Of a stretch of DNA of 64,000 nt, positions 35,301 to 45,074 are shown in pieces. The notes below the pieces were generated by a model that was not told where the DNA came from, ran no database searches, and saw only the letters and a list, made by a program, of their open reading frames with translations. Source of the stretch: Tricholoma matsutake (lineage: Eukaryota; Basidiomycota; Agaricomycetes; Agaricales; Tricholomataceae); assembly GCA_026075535.2 (NCBI GenBank), contig AP026547.1, positions 5,146,001 to 5,210,000 of the forward strand, read 5' to 3'. Positions within the stretch are counted from its first letter, which is position 1. Every line of letters begins with the position of its first letter. A program made the translations under genes and the position numbers.

Positions 35301-38300
35301 GGACAACCTTTTCAAAAACAAACCACACTTTAGAGGCGCGACCACTTTGAGGAAATCCTCAAAGAAAATAACCTGTCCTCCTCACTCAGAGAAGGACAAC
35401 CATTGCTTCGTGGCGAAAATGAGGCTTCATGAACTTGAAGCTTTCATCCTCCTTGATTCAGGCTGCATGTCTGATTCAATCTCACCTGAGTTCGCCATGT
35501 CAGCGAACCTTAAAGCCCACGAATTGGAAGAACCGGTGCCATTGCAATTGGGCACCATTCGAAGCCGTTCGAAGATCAACTTCGGACTATTCACCAATTT
35601 TGAAATTAGTGAAATCAAAAACACCCACTACTTTGATGTTGTTAACATCGATAGGTATGACGCCATTCTGGGCACCGTGTTCATGAGAAAACACGGTATA
35701 GTATTAGACTTCAAACATGACAAAGTACACATCAAGGGCAAACACCTCGATACCATCATTGAGGGCCCTAACACTTTCAAGCAAGCCCAGCGGCATGCTA
35801 TGCATCCTCAACCTCCCAAGGATGAGTGACTTGACCGTGGCCACCCGGCTGCATGAAAGAAAAAAGATCCGGACAAGCCTGGTCCAAGTTCTACGAAAGT
35901 GCAACCTCCATCTGTGAGACGTAGGAATGTTGAAATGGAAGAAGTAGACGATGTTGACAAACATCGTCCATCGAAGCTGAAACTTTCGGACCCCATCCTT
36001 TTGGGACCTGAAGAGGGACCCCTGAGTGACAAAGAGGACAATCTGGAAGAGATCGTCCAGGAATTCACTCGGGATAGATTTCCCGATGGACCCAATTTCG
36101 AACCTCCCGGGTTTGATCCCTCTATCCCTGCGGTACTTCCACCAGATCAGGTCGATGACCTGAATGATGTACTCTTTGCAATTTGTGAAGATCTGGCTGA
36201 TAAAGCTAAAAGTAAAGGACCTCTTTCAAAGAAGGACCTTCCATGCCTCCATGAGGAGTGGAAACAATCTTGTCAGGACATCCTTAATGGAGTACCTGAC
36301 AAACTATCTCCTTTAAGGGAGATAAACCACCATATCCCACTGGTGGATGAGAAGAAGAAGTATAACTACTATCTTCCCAAATGTCCGGACTCAATGAGGA
36401 AACCCCTCGCCAAGAAAATATCCAAGTACTGCAAGGCAGGCTGGTGGCACCCTGCCCACGCAGAGCAAGCAGCTCTGATGCTAGTAGTTCCCAAGAAAAC
36501 AGAGAAACTTCGCACTGTGATCAACGCAGTGAAACGTAATGCTAACACAGTGAAAGATGTTACACCATTTCCTGATCAAGACTTGATTCGTCTTGATGTC
36601 ACTCGAGCGAAGTACCACTCGAAGATTGACCTCTCGGATGCCTATGAGCAGGTCCGAGTTGCGCCAGAAGACGTCTGGAAAACTGCATTCTCAACTGTTC
36701 AAGGCGTTTACAAGAGTCTTGTTATGCAACAAGGTGACTGCAATGCACCATCAACCTTTCAAAGGTTGATGAACTCCATATTCCAAGACTACATCGGAAT
36801 ATTTGTCCACGCCTACCTGGATGACATTTTCATGTTCAGTGACATGATCGAAGAACACCAGAAACATCTGGAGCTCGTGTTTGACAAGCTATGCGAGCAT
36901 TCTCTGTACCTTTGTGCAGAGAAGTGTGAACTCTATGCTGAAAAGGTAGAGTGTCTCGGTCACATGATTGACAAACACGGCCTACATGCTGATAGCGATA
37001 AAATGGCGCGTATACGAGAGTGGAAAACTCCTCATAATTATCACAAAGTCCAGTGTTTTCTGGGACTCGTGCAGTATCTGGCACATTTCCTGCCAGATAT
37101 AAGTGCCTTCACTAGTCCGCTTTCTGTGATGACTAAAAATGGCCAAGCCTTTTTGTGGCGACCATTGCACGATCATTGCTTCCAGATGATTAAACACATC
37201 TGTTGCACGACACCAGTGCTGAAGCCGATCGACCCAGATTCACCTGAACCAATATGGGTGATCTGTGATGCCTCAGTCTTTGGGACTGGGGCAATGTATG
37301 GTCAGGGACCCGAGTGGCAAACTTGCTGCCCTGCTGGGTTCCTGTCCAAGAAATTCTCTGACGCTCAAAGGAACTACCGTACCTTTGAGCATGAGACGAT
37401 TGCCATACTTGAGGCACTCCTCAAGTGGGAAGACAAACTGATCGGTAGGCGCATTCATGTCATCACCGATCACCAGGCACTTGAGTTTTTCCAAACTCAA
37501 TGCCGACTGTCTGCTAGGCAAACACGATGGATGGAATATCTATCACATTTCGACTTTGACATTCGTTATGTCAAAGGCAAATTGAACAAAGTAGCGGACA
37601 CTCTGTCCTGCTACTACCAATTCAACTCTTGGGATGATGCTCCTTTAGTCCAACACTACGTCTTCGCAGACGTACGTCTCGACCCCAACCACGAGGATCT
37701 CCCGTGGGATCGACATCTCAAAATCAAAAATCGAGTAATTGAAACTCATTCCACTGCTTCCCAGCAGAAACGAGTTGGTGAACAACTAAAAGCTCTTCGA
37801 GAATGAGTTGAAGAGCGTGAGGCAGCCGCAGCCATAATGACTGCAAATGCAGAAGAAGTAACCACAACTCCTTCAGACACCAACCAATCGCAGGATGATC
37901 CTTCGATTTATGCCTCTCAGGCTAAAGGGCCTGACCTGAACATTCACATGTCAGAGTTAGACCCCCTGAACGACGATATCCGCAAGGGATATGTCAACGA
38001 CAAACATTTCAAGAAGGTTCTTGAAAAACCTAAGGACCACCCGGACTTCCAGATTCGGGATGATTTCATTTGGAGAAAGAACAGAGGAGGCGAAGATGTT
38101 CTTTGCATCCCCACCTCTACTTCCAAGGGTACGACCTTACATGGTTGTATCATCAAACAAGCCCACACACTGGTAGGGCATTTCGGCCCTCTGAAAACAT
38201 CAGAATACATCCGACGTTGGTATTGGTGGCCTCGACTTCAATATGAAGTCAAAAAGTACTGTGATTCATGCAAACCTTGCGTCCGCTCGAAGGGGGAATA

Positions 38301-39465
38301 CCGCTCCCCTCGAGGCAAGCTGCACTCATTACCAACACCCATGAGACCATGGGAGTCAATTGGAATGGATTTTATCGGACCCTTCCCAGAGTCCGATGGA
38401 TTTGACTACCTTTGGGTAATTATATGTCGTCTGTCTTCCATGGTTCACCTTATCCCGGTGAACCCGACGACAACAGCATCGCAACTATCTCCCATCTTCG
38501 TGAAGGAGATTGTCCATTTGCATGGACTACCTGGCTTGATCGTTTGTGATCGAGACTCTAAATTCACATCCAAATGGTGGTGTGAAATCCACCATATCTT
38601 GGACGTAAAGATACTCATGTCCACATCATTCCATCCTCAGACAGACGGAATAATGGAACGCGCAAACCGTTTGATCGCTCAAATCCTCCAAGTGTTCATT
38701 GCGTCCAATCAGAAAGATTGGGTAAAGTTCCTCTCTCTCATAGAGTTTGCAATAAACTCTACCATTAACAGAGCAACGGGTATGGCCCCATTTGAAATCA
38801 ACTACAGATTCTTGCCTTGCATGATGCAAGAACTTCCTTCTACAGAACGCATTCCTCCTGGATTGCGTACTTTTGCAATGAATGCACTGCGAAACATGGC
38901 GATGGCCCATGATAGCATCATCGCTGAAAGAGTCTTTCAGTGGCACTATGCTAACAAGCATCAGTGCAAGGAGCTCGATATCAAACAAGGAGACCTTGTT
39001 TACCTTTCCACCAAAAATCTTGTGTTGCCAAAGGGACGTGCAAGTAAGCTGCTACCTAAATTTGTAGGACCCTACAAGGTCCTACAAGCTTTACCCAAAA
39101 AATCCAGCTATGTGCTGGATCTTCCCAGCGAGTTGAAACGCCGGTGTATACACCAGTGTTTCCATGTGAGCCTACTAAGGCCTCACCACCCTAACGATGA
39201 CTTGTTGTTTCCCAACAGGCGTTATCCTGATGCATATGACTTCGGTGCCCCAGATGACACTGAATGGTATGTCAAAGAAATCACGGCTCACAAGTGGTGT
39301 GGCTGTACCGTCCAGTTTGAAGTCAAGTGGAGTCTGGGAGACACCACTTGGGAACCTTTAGCGAACTGCAATGATCTTGCAGCTCTAGATGCTTATCTGG
39401 CAAGAATTGCCAAAACGCGCAGGAACTCCTGCGCGTCAACGAACTTAGCTACTTCAAAATTTTGA
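32389..39465 (+). pseudogene. Gypsy Gag-Pol frame with chromodomain, interrupted only by TGA codons
   Basis: One frame is open from 32389 to the TGA at 39463 except for TGA at 33505, 33691, 33802, 34570, 34990, 35827, 35854 and 37804; there is no TAA, TAG or frameshift in it. It is preceded by TGA at 32386; the initiator is unclear (an ATG at 32354 lies in another frame). Gag core at 33835-34570 (YSGLPDTESFERWLNALLRW), CCHC knuckle CYSCGGPHYSTDKGC near 34792, protease LLDSGCMSDS near 35451, RT with QRLMN and YLDDIFMFSD near 36815, RNase H with CDASVFGTGAMYG and ITDHQALEFF, integrase zinc region and FHPQTDGIMERANR, then a chromodomain (TVQFEVKWSLGDTTWEPLAN) near 39310-39370, which targets integration to chromatin in this group. 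Confidence 0.92.
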
Positions 39466-39572
39466 AGTCACGTTGGGCGGGTAACTGTCCAGCAGATTTC
39501 AAACTCCACAACTGTACATCACAACGCGCGGAGTTTCAAATTTTTTCTTCCTTCATCACTTGGTACATTACC

Positions 39573-40244
39573 ATGGCGAGTATTCCACCAGACAAGGATG
39601 ACCCCATGGGGGACGATTTTGACGACAAAGAACCTAGCCAGATGCGCGAGACGGGCCCCAGTGGCCGGTCTCGAAGGGGGAAGGAGAAGCAGAGAGAGCT
39701 CGAGCCCACCAGCTCGAGCAGCAGCAACACTCAACACCATTGCTCGCCAAGCCCTGGTGAGATCGAAGAAGCCATCAGCACTAGCAGACGTTCTGCTAGA
39801 GAAGAACAAAACCGGCAAGTTGGTGTGGGCACCAGCTCTTCCGCTACTGGAAATTGGAGGATTGACGGTGAAGGCATCGTCCTTCACCGAGGCACTTGCA
39901 ACATCTGCAAGAGCTATGCTTTACACGTGTACACCCACGTGTACGACCAAGATGATGAATATTTTGACGCAAAGAAGCATCGAGATTCTGAAATTAACTC
40001 TGGCGCTCTCACCAGAGCCAATCGTGTTTATGATGAATATGAAAAAGATATTGCTGCCCTCCAGGATACCATCCGGAACCTGGAGGATGAGAATGAGCAC
40101 CTGCACGAGCAGCTCGATGGATGTTCATCCAAGCAAGCTCATACTCATGAACCCTCTCCTTACCCCGACAGACCTCAGGGTAATTCGTATGCCGGTGCAG
40201 CCTCTCGGCCTGCTCCACCTCCTGCTCCCCGACGAGGACGTTAA
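39573..40244 (+). CDS. Gypsy accessory ORF2: acidic/Ser-rich protein with Cys-His motif and coiled coil
   Basis: Unknown function. ATG at 39573 in a good context (ACCATGG), 108 nt after the pol stop; ends with TAA at 40242-40244, giving 223 residues. Residues 1-85 are acidic and Ser-rich with RRGKEKQRE; a middle block has CNICKSYALHVYTHVYD, which could bind metal; residues of about 150-185 form a heptad-like coiled coil (EYEKDIAALQDTIRNLEDEN); the C-terminus is Pro-rich. The frame is intact although its neighbours are broken. Its position after integrase is where errantiviruses carry env, but there is no signal peptide or TM segment, so it is not envelope-like. Confidence 0.7.
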   Translation: MASIPPDKDDPMGDDFDDKEPSQMRETGPSGRSRRGKEKQRELEPTSSSSSNTQHHCSPSPGEIEEAISTSRRSAREEQNRQVGVGTSSSATGNWRIDGEGIVLHRGTCNICKSYALHVYTHVYDQDDEYFDAKKHRDSEINSGALTRANRVYDEYEKDIAALQDTIRNLEDENEHLHEQLDGCSSKQAHTHEPSPYPDRPQGNSYAGAASRPAPPPAPRRGR

Positions 40245-40245
40245 C

Positions 40246-42032
40246 ATGAACAAGGTCTACCCACTTCTTCCTAACCTTCCACCCCCGAGATATACATTCT
40301 CGGGCCCTGATGTTCCCAGGACGGCGAACTGGAAACCAGCTCCCAAGCTGCATGGCCAAGTTCCTATGTCCATTCCTCAGAACACTGAGGAATTTAATAG
40401 CTGGTCCCAGATGGCCCACACCTCCGGGAACTTCGCAATGTTGGAACGAATGTGTGAGTACATGCAGTTTGTCAATGACACTCCTTCAGGGGCTCAAATG
40501 CCCCTGATGACTTATGCCCTTGCCCACTGGAGATTACCCAGTTGGCTCCCTGTTCAAATGCAGTTGGCTCAAGGATTACGCTGACTCAATGACCCTACTT
40601 GCCTGGAGCAACCCTCGCTCCTGGATTCTGCTGAAACATGGGTGCAATTCATGCACCGACACCTGTACCAGTGGCGATTCCACCCTCGCTCCTGGATTCT
40701 GCTGAAACGTGGGTGCAATTCATGCACCGACACCTGTACCAGTGGCGATTCCACCCTGGTACCCTACTGGACGAACAGAGGGTCTCCCTCCCATACGTCA
40801 GGGGACAACTCCTGCTTCATCAACAGATTCCTTCAGGGCTCTCCCCTGAAGCCAAACTACTTCTCTACCTTCGTATTGCGGAGGTACTAGCCACACCGGG
40901 ATTGTACTGACAGATTTGAGAGTGCGAATGCCTCTCACTGTCCCCCGTGCACCGTCGGCAGCCCATGCCGATCAGCAGCAATACAATTTCCCTCGAGGAC
41001 GTTGTACGACACCTTGCTTCTATAGGAGTCTCGGACAAGGAAGTCCGAGAAGGTTCTCACTATGCCATCGGCTGGCTTACAGCGACGGCTACTGCCAGCT
41101 CTTCCCATTCAGAAGAGTCTTCTACCACTGCAGACATCATAAGACGTCTGTGGCAACATCAAAATACCCATTCAGAGGATGCTCCTCTGATGTCTGAACC
41201 CCAGTGGTGGATCGCTGGGCCTAACAACGTAGCCCTTCGAGAGCCACGAAGAAAAAGAAAAAGAGAATCCACCGCTCCCACCAGGGGCGGAGCTCCCTCT
41301 CATTCAGGGCGACCTCGCCCTGAATCAATGACTTCCACTGCCCCATCCTCCGGATTCTCCACTGGACTATCTGCATCTATGCACGCGAGCACCTCTCGCG
41401 TGGACATCCAACCCCCTGCCAGTGCCGGACCTTCGTATCTGTCCAGCTGGCATCCAACTCCTCCAGAGGAATATTCCCTGGAGAACAATCCAAACTCAGG
41501 ATGGTCCAGATCCCCCCTCATTGTCAAGGCAACTCAAGGCCAGAAGAAGGCCTTGAAGAGAGCTAGGAGAGTCGCCACCGGCATCCCTCCTAACGGGCAC
41601 AAGAAGCCCATTAGCAAATTCACTCCAGTTGCGTCTACCAAGCCGCAAAAAGTTAGAGATGCTGAGGATGACGGTGATACCACCGACTCCGTCTCTTCAT
41701 CCGACGATGAAACATTCACCGTCGATAAGTCCACCATCGATAAGGACCGTTTCCCTCTTGATGAAGGGCAAACGACGGACACCTCGGCTCTGGGGAACTC
41801 CCCAGAGACACCCATATCCCAATTGTCTTCGTTGGCATCAAACAATGAAATGACCCTGCTTTCTTCCATGCCCGATTATGAGTGTGAAGACCCCATACCC
41901 ACAACTCCAGAGGAAGTTAGACGTATGATAGTCGACATCAACCTCCCTGATTCCTTGTCGAACCTCGACAAGTCCAACATATCATCGTTGAGCCTCGACA
42001 ATACCCACATCCCCGATGACCCTACTAAATAA
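40246..42032 (+). pseudogene. Gypsy accessory ORF3, broken by TGA codons and a 71-bp tandem duplication
   Basis: ATG at 40246 directly after the ORF2 stop (TAACATG). Begins MNKVYPLLPNLPPPRYTF and includes EFNSWSQMAHTSGNFAMLER. Stops at 40582, 40908 and 40917 are all TGA; a 71-bp duplication at 40612-40753 shifts the frame by two, after which the second frame runs to TAA at 42030-42032. Without the duplication the coding length would be about 570 codons. The middle part (AETWVQFMHRHLYQWRF, EDVVRHLASIGVSDKEVREG) looks helical and folded; the C-terminal 250 residues are Ser/Thr/Asp-rich and disordered with a basic patch RRKRKRES. No known family recognised. Confidence 0.7.
40612..40753 (+). repeat. 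71-bp direct tandem duplication
   Basis: Copies 40612-40682 and 40683-40753 are identical except one site where copy 1 has CA and copy 2 has CG (AAACATGGG against AAACGTGGG), a CpG-type transition after duplication. Confidence 0.9.
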
Positions 42033-42178
42033 GGTCGTCGCATTTTTTAATAAACAAACAAATTGATTCACCTCATCATACCCCGACGATACCCACATGC
42101 CAGACGATACTCTCTTCGAGATCGTCTACTTACTCAAAACATTATGCTTCTCCCCTGGACGAAGCCTAAGGGGGAGGG

Positions 42179-42376
42179 TGTGGTGACCTAGGGCTTGACC
42201 CTGTGTTTGTATATATTATATTTCTTTGCTATTGACCTGGCTGGCCCCTATAAAGGGACCAGCCTTCTATTTTACATAAGCGATCCTTTACTACCACCTC
42301 GAGTACACACAATAATATATGTTATTCATGTTTAGCTCCTGCATGATCTTAAGGGACCCCCCTCCGACTCACAACA
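42179..42376 (+). repeat. Gypsy 3' LTR (198 bp)
   Basis: Same length as the 5' LTR with 12 substitutions and no indels. Preceded by the polypurine tract and followed by the CACTC duplication. Confidence 0.95.
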
Positions 42377-42381
42377 CACTC

Positions 42382-43740
42382 ACTCTGCTCTCACACTGTT
42401 GCTTGCCACAACCTTGTCGGTATTGCTGCAGATGTCGAAGAGCCTTGCGGGGTTGTCACATGACATCCAAACTGTTGCTCACACATCCAGCCCATTCAGC
42501 ATGACTATCACCTCTATAAGGGCAACCTCAGCCTCTAGCAAAGGGAAATCCAAAGTTAAAATTATGCTACATAATACAGGGATTGGGGACGCACCTAGCA
42601 AAGGGAAATCTGAAGAGAAAACTCTAAAGATCCCTTTGCCAGTGCCCAGTATATGTGAAAACTGCAAAAATCAAATAATAACTAAAAATAGAAAAGGCGG
42701 AGATAGGCTGATCAAGGCCGCCGCATGATGTAATACCAAGGGGTAGATGTCGGAAGGGTACTCCGTCTCTAAATATAAAACTGTCAACATGCACAAATGT
42801 GATAGAAAGGGAAATTAGTAATAAAATAAGGGAAAAATCATAGAAAATGAAGAATAGAAGGAAACGAGGCAAGAAAAAATATAGGACGAACATAAAAAAT
42901 AGGAGAAACACATGGGACACCCTCTAGTCCCCTTACAACCTCATCTTCTATTCTACCTCTGACTACACACCCTGTCATTAGTGACAATGCATCCTTTTCC
43001 CTCAAAAAGCCTCGCGCTCCTTCACCATTGCGCACATCACCTGTCAGGCCCACAACCCATAGTCAGATCACACTTTGGATAGGAATGGACTCTTTGCATG
43101 GTCGAGCACATGGTGGACAATTTTTTCCCCGACTCTCCATATCTAGGTCTATCGAGGCTTACTTTTTAGTATGTCCTTAGCTACTTATGTAAGGTAGATA
43201 TCAATATAGTAACATAGTAACAAGGACAAACTAATATTAATAATCTATTTCTCATGCTATGGCGTTACTGCTTACAATTTCACAGATGAAAGCGGTGACG
43301 CCGGTCCATGATCCCAAAATGATCCTAGAAGTTGAAGATGGCGAGTGAATACGAAGATCGCGGATACAGGAGTGTAGGAAGACCGCTAGTAGTCAAGGGA
43401 CAATGTTCGAAGATAGCATCGTGGTGTGAGAAAACGGATATGGCAGGATACAGAACGGAAGGAGGAGCAGAATGCGTTGTTAGCCCCACATGTCATGATG
43501 ATGACGTGTAAGCAAAATTGCTAATCCGTTTCCTTTCCCTTCATTGAGAAGAAAAATGAACAGAACATGCATGAAGTAAAATGTCACTGAGCAATATTTT
43601 AGGTCCTAGGCATGTACGGATATGCCCGTAACACTTGACTCGTCCGTGTGACGGAGATGCACAACCGGAGTCGGCCATAGAGTCGAACCGCGTATGCATA
43701 CTGTTACCTCTATGGCTTACAGTATCTGCTGTAACAGCTT
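42382..43740. other. Unassigned sequence between the Gypsy element and the MCM5 relic
   Basis: A frame at 42399-42728 (no ATG start) encodes a Lys/Ser-rich peptide with two SKGKS repeats and ICENCKNQI, ending at TGA. Two near-identical words CTAGCAAAGGGAAATC recur at about 42534 and 42594. The rest has no coding signal that I can support. Probably part of an older element that received both retrotransposons. Confidence 0.4.
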
Positions 43741-44901
43741 CCGTCCAATGCGACTCTGTTTCGGCGTGTAGGCACAGATATTTAACATAAACAACATTAG
43801 AGGGAATTCTATCTAGAAGGAGGTGCCATGGTACTTGCAGACACCGGTGTTGTATGTATTGATGAATTTGACAATATGTGGGACGAAGACAGTCGCCATC
43901 CAGGAACAATAGCCCATCTCAATAGCTAAGGCTGGTATTACGACAGTGCTGAACTCGCGAACCAGCGTACTACATACCGGCTGCGAATCCCGTCTTTGGC
44001 AGATACGATGAAGAAAGAAGCCCTGGGGAGGTGTGTACTGAATTCTCTCTACAATGATTGGCCCCCTCAGGATTTTTGACCCGCCATACAGAATATTGAC
44101 TTCCAAACTCTATTTCATCCCGATTTTCATTGTCAAGGACGAGCATAATGATCAGCGGGACAAGGTTCGTTTCTGCAAAGGAGCTTGCGGATCAAAGACG
44201 ATAATCACAAACAGATGATTGCGCGACATGTCATGAACATCCACATGAACAGGGGAGGCCACGAAAACGGTGATGTGGGCGAGCTTGGGGCGAGCTTGAT
44301 CTGGAGAAAATGAAGAGATACACTGCATATTGCAAAAGGTGAGGTTGACAGAAAATTCTCTTGCAATGTTGAAAATGATTCCAGTAAATGCGTTCCTCGT
44401 CTCTCGCCAGATGCACAGGAGATGCTTAGCAGTCACTTCATGAGTCTGCGGAAGCAAGTCCAAGAGGTCGAGCGAGATAAAGATGAGCGAGATAGAGATG
44501 AGAGAAGCTCTATCCCCCTCACAGTTCGGTGGGTAGTTCTATACTTTGTTCCATTGCCTCACGCTCAACATCATCAGCTACAGTCAACTCGAGGCTATCA
44601 TTCGGATATCCGAGTCTTTAGCGTTGTCTCCAGTAGTGCAAAATCATCACGTCGAGGAAGCGATCCGGCTGTTTAAGTATTCAACTATGGATGCTGTATG
44701 CTGGATCCGTTGGCCTTTCGCGAGGCGAGTTGAATGAAGAAATGAGCGCCGGCGACTACCCATAGATTGGAGTATGAGCTATCAAAGCCTTTTTATTGAG
44801 TTTGTGACACAACAAGGATACTTCAGAGAGGACTTTATTTGTCATGGAGAGAGAGATTATACGATTTTCAGGCCAGGAAGGGTTGGTGTGTGATATATAG
44901 C
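43741..44901 (+). pseudogene. MCM5: Decayed 3' half of an MCM5 replicative helicase gene, introns retained
   Basis: Matches the C-terminal AAA+ half of MCM5. Pieces in order: TASVQCDSVS (43735-43763), then after an AG acceptor at 43800 [27 protein letters not shown] (Walker B CIDEFD), [16 protein letters not shown], then in another frame AANPVFGRYDEERSPGE (sensor region), FIVKDEHNDQRDK, RHVMNIHMNR, then DLEKMKRYTAYCK joined across a normal intron to CVPRLSPDAQEMLSSHFMSL, SIPLTVR joined to QLEAIIRISESLALSPVV, HHVEEAIRLFKYSTMDAV, RLPIDWSMSYQSL, EFVTQQGY and finally REIIRFSGQ. Several frameshifts, a missing stretch after the Walker B motif and in-frame stops show it is dead. No N-terminal half is visible upstream. 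Confidence 0.88.
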
Positions 44902-44959
44902 CAGGTACTAATTGCGGTAGTTCGAGGTTCATAAGTTGCTAGAAATTATTTATATCGTT

Positions 44960-45062
44960 GCCCGCCTAGCTCAATCGGATAGAGCGTCAGACTTTTACGG
45001 AGGTCCGGGTGATCTGATTGTAAACAATCTGAAGGCTGCGAGTTCGACCCTCGCGGTGGGCT
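44960..45062 (+). tRNA. tRNA-Lys (anticodon UUU) with a 29-nt intron
   Basis: Acceptor arm GCCCGCC pairs with GGTGGGC (one G-U). The D arm has TAGCTC...GAGC with an A-box-like TAGCTCAATCGGA, the anticodon stem CAGA/TCTG flanks CT-TTT-A...A, and the T arm is TGCGAGTTCGACCCTCGCG with the B box GTTCGACCC. The intron, one base after the anticodon (after position 37), is 44998-45026, the canonical place for nuclear tRNA introns. Total exon length is 74 nt. Confidence 0.93.
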
Positions 45063-45074
45063 ATTACCAACCTC

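Larger units (their letters stand above)
32162..42178 (+). repeat. Dense field of short perfect inverted repeats inside the Gypsy element
   Basis: Examples with arms of 9-11 bp: 32868-32888 (CCAGGTGTA/TACACCTGG, loop 3); 33098-33119; 33224-33250 (10-bp arms); 33313-33334; 33821-33843 (10 bp); 34499-34524 (10 bp); 35012-35038; 35079-35103; 35345-35364; 36749-36771 (CATCAACCTTT/AAAGGTTGATG, loop 1); 37554-37576; 39062-39087; 39415-39436 (10 bp, loop 2); 39451-39468 (ACTTCAAAATTTTGAAGT, no loop); 39866-39889; 41302-41325 (10 bp). Many more have 6-8 bp arms. They occur in the leader, Gag, Pol, both extra ORFs and the 3' untranslated part. Confidence 0.85.
31964..42376 (+). mobile_element. Ty3/Gypsy chromovirus, 10.4 kb, with two additional 3' ORFs
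   Basis: Two 198-bp LTRs (TGTGGTGACC...CTCACAACA) flanked by the 5-bp duplication CACTC (31959-31963, 42377-42381). Internal order: leader, N-terminal Gag extension, Gag with CCHC knuckle, protease, RT, RNase H, integrase, chromodomain, then a 2.5 kb 3' region with two long ORFs of unknown function, then a purine tract GGGGGAGGG just before the 3' LTR. The LTRs differ at 12 of 198 positions, 11 of them transitions, so the insertion is not recent. I could not identify a tRNA primer-binding site after 32161. Short perfect inverted repeats are extraordinarily frequent throughout. Confidence 0.95.

Noticed and set aside
32386..37806. Selenocysteine-type recoding of the TGA codons
   Set aside because: No Cys/Sec-like context at the TGA sites, LTRs are 6 percent diverged, and the neighbouring Copia element shows comparable decay including TAA and TAG. 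Left only as an alternative to test.
39598..40584. A 328-codon ORF overlapping accessory ORF2, first considered a separate gene
   Set aside because: Its N-terminal two thirds are a shifted reading of ORF2 and look like low-complexity noise; only the part from 40246 has independent sense as ORF3. Kept as a low-interest finding, not a feature.
39573..42032. Envelope (env-like) gene at the errantivirus position
   Set aside because: No signal peptide, no fusion-peptide-like or TM segment, and acidic/disordered composition in both ORFs.
43541..44463. Several minus-strand ORFs (at 43541, 43813 and 44152) considered as a novel gene
   Set aside because: The plus strand of the same interval is clearly MCM5-derived, so these are antisense shadows.
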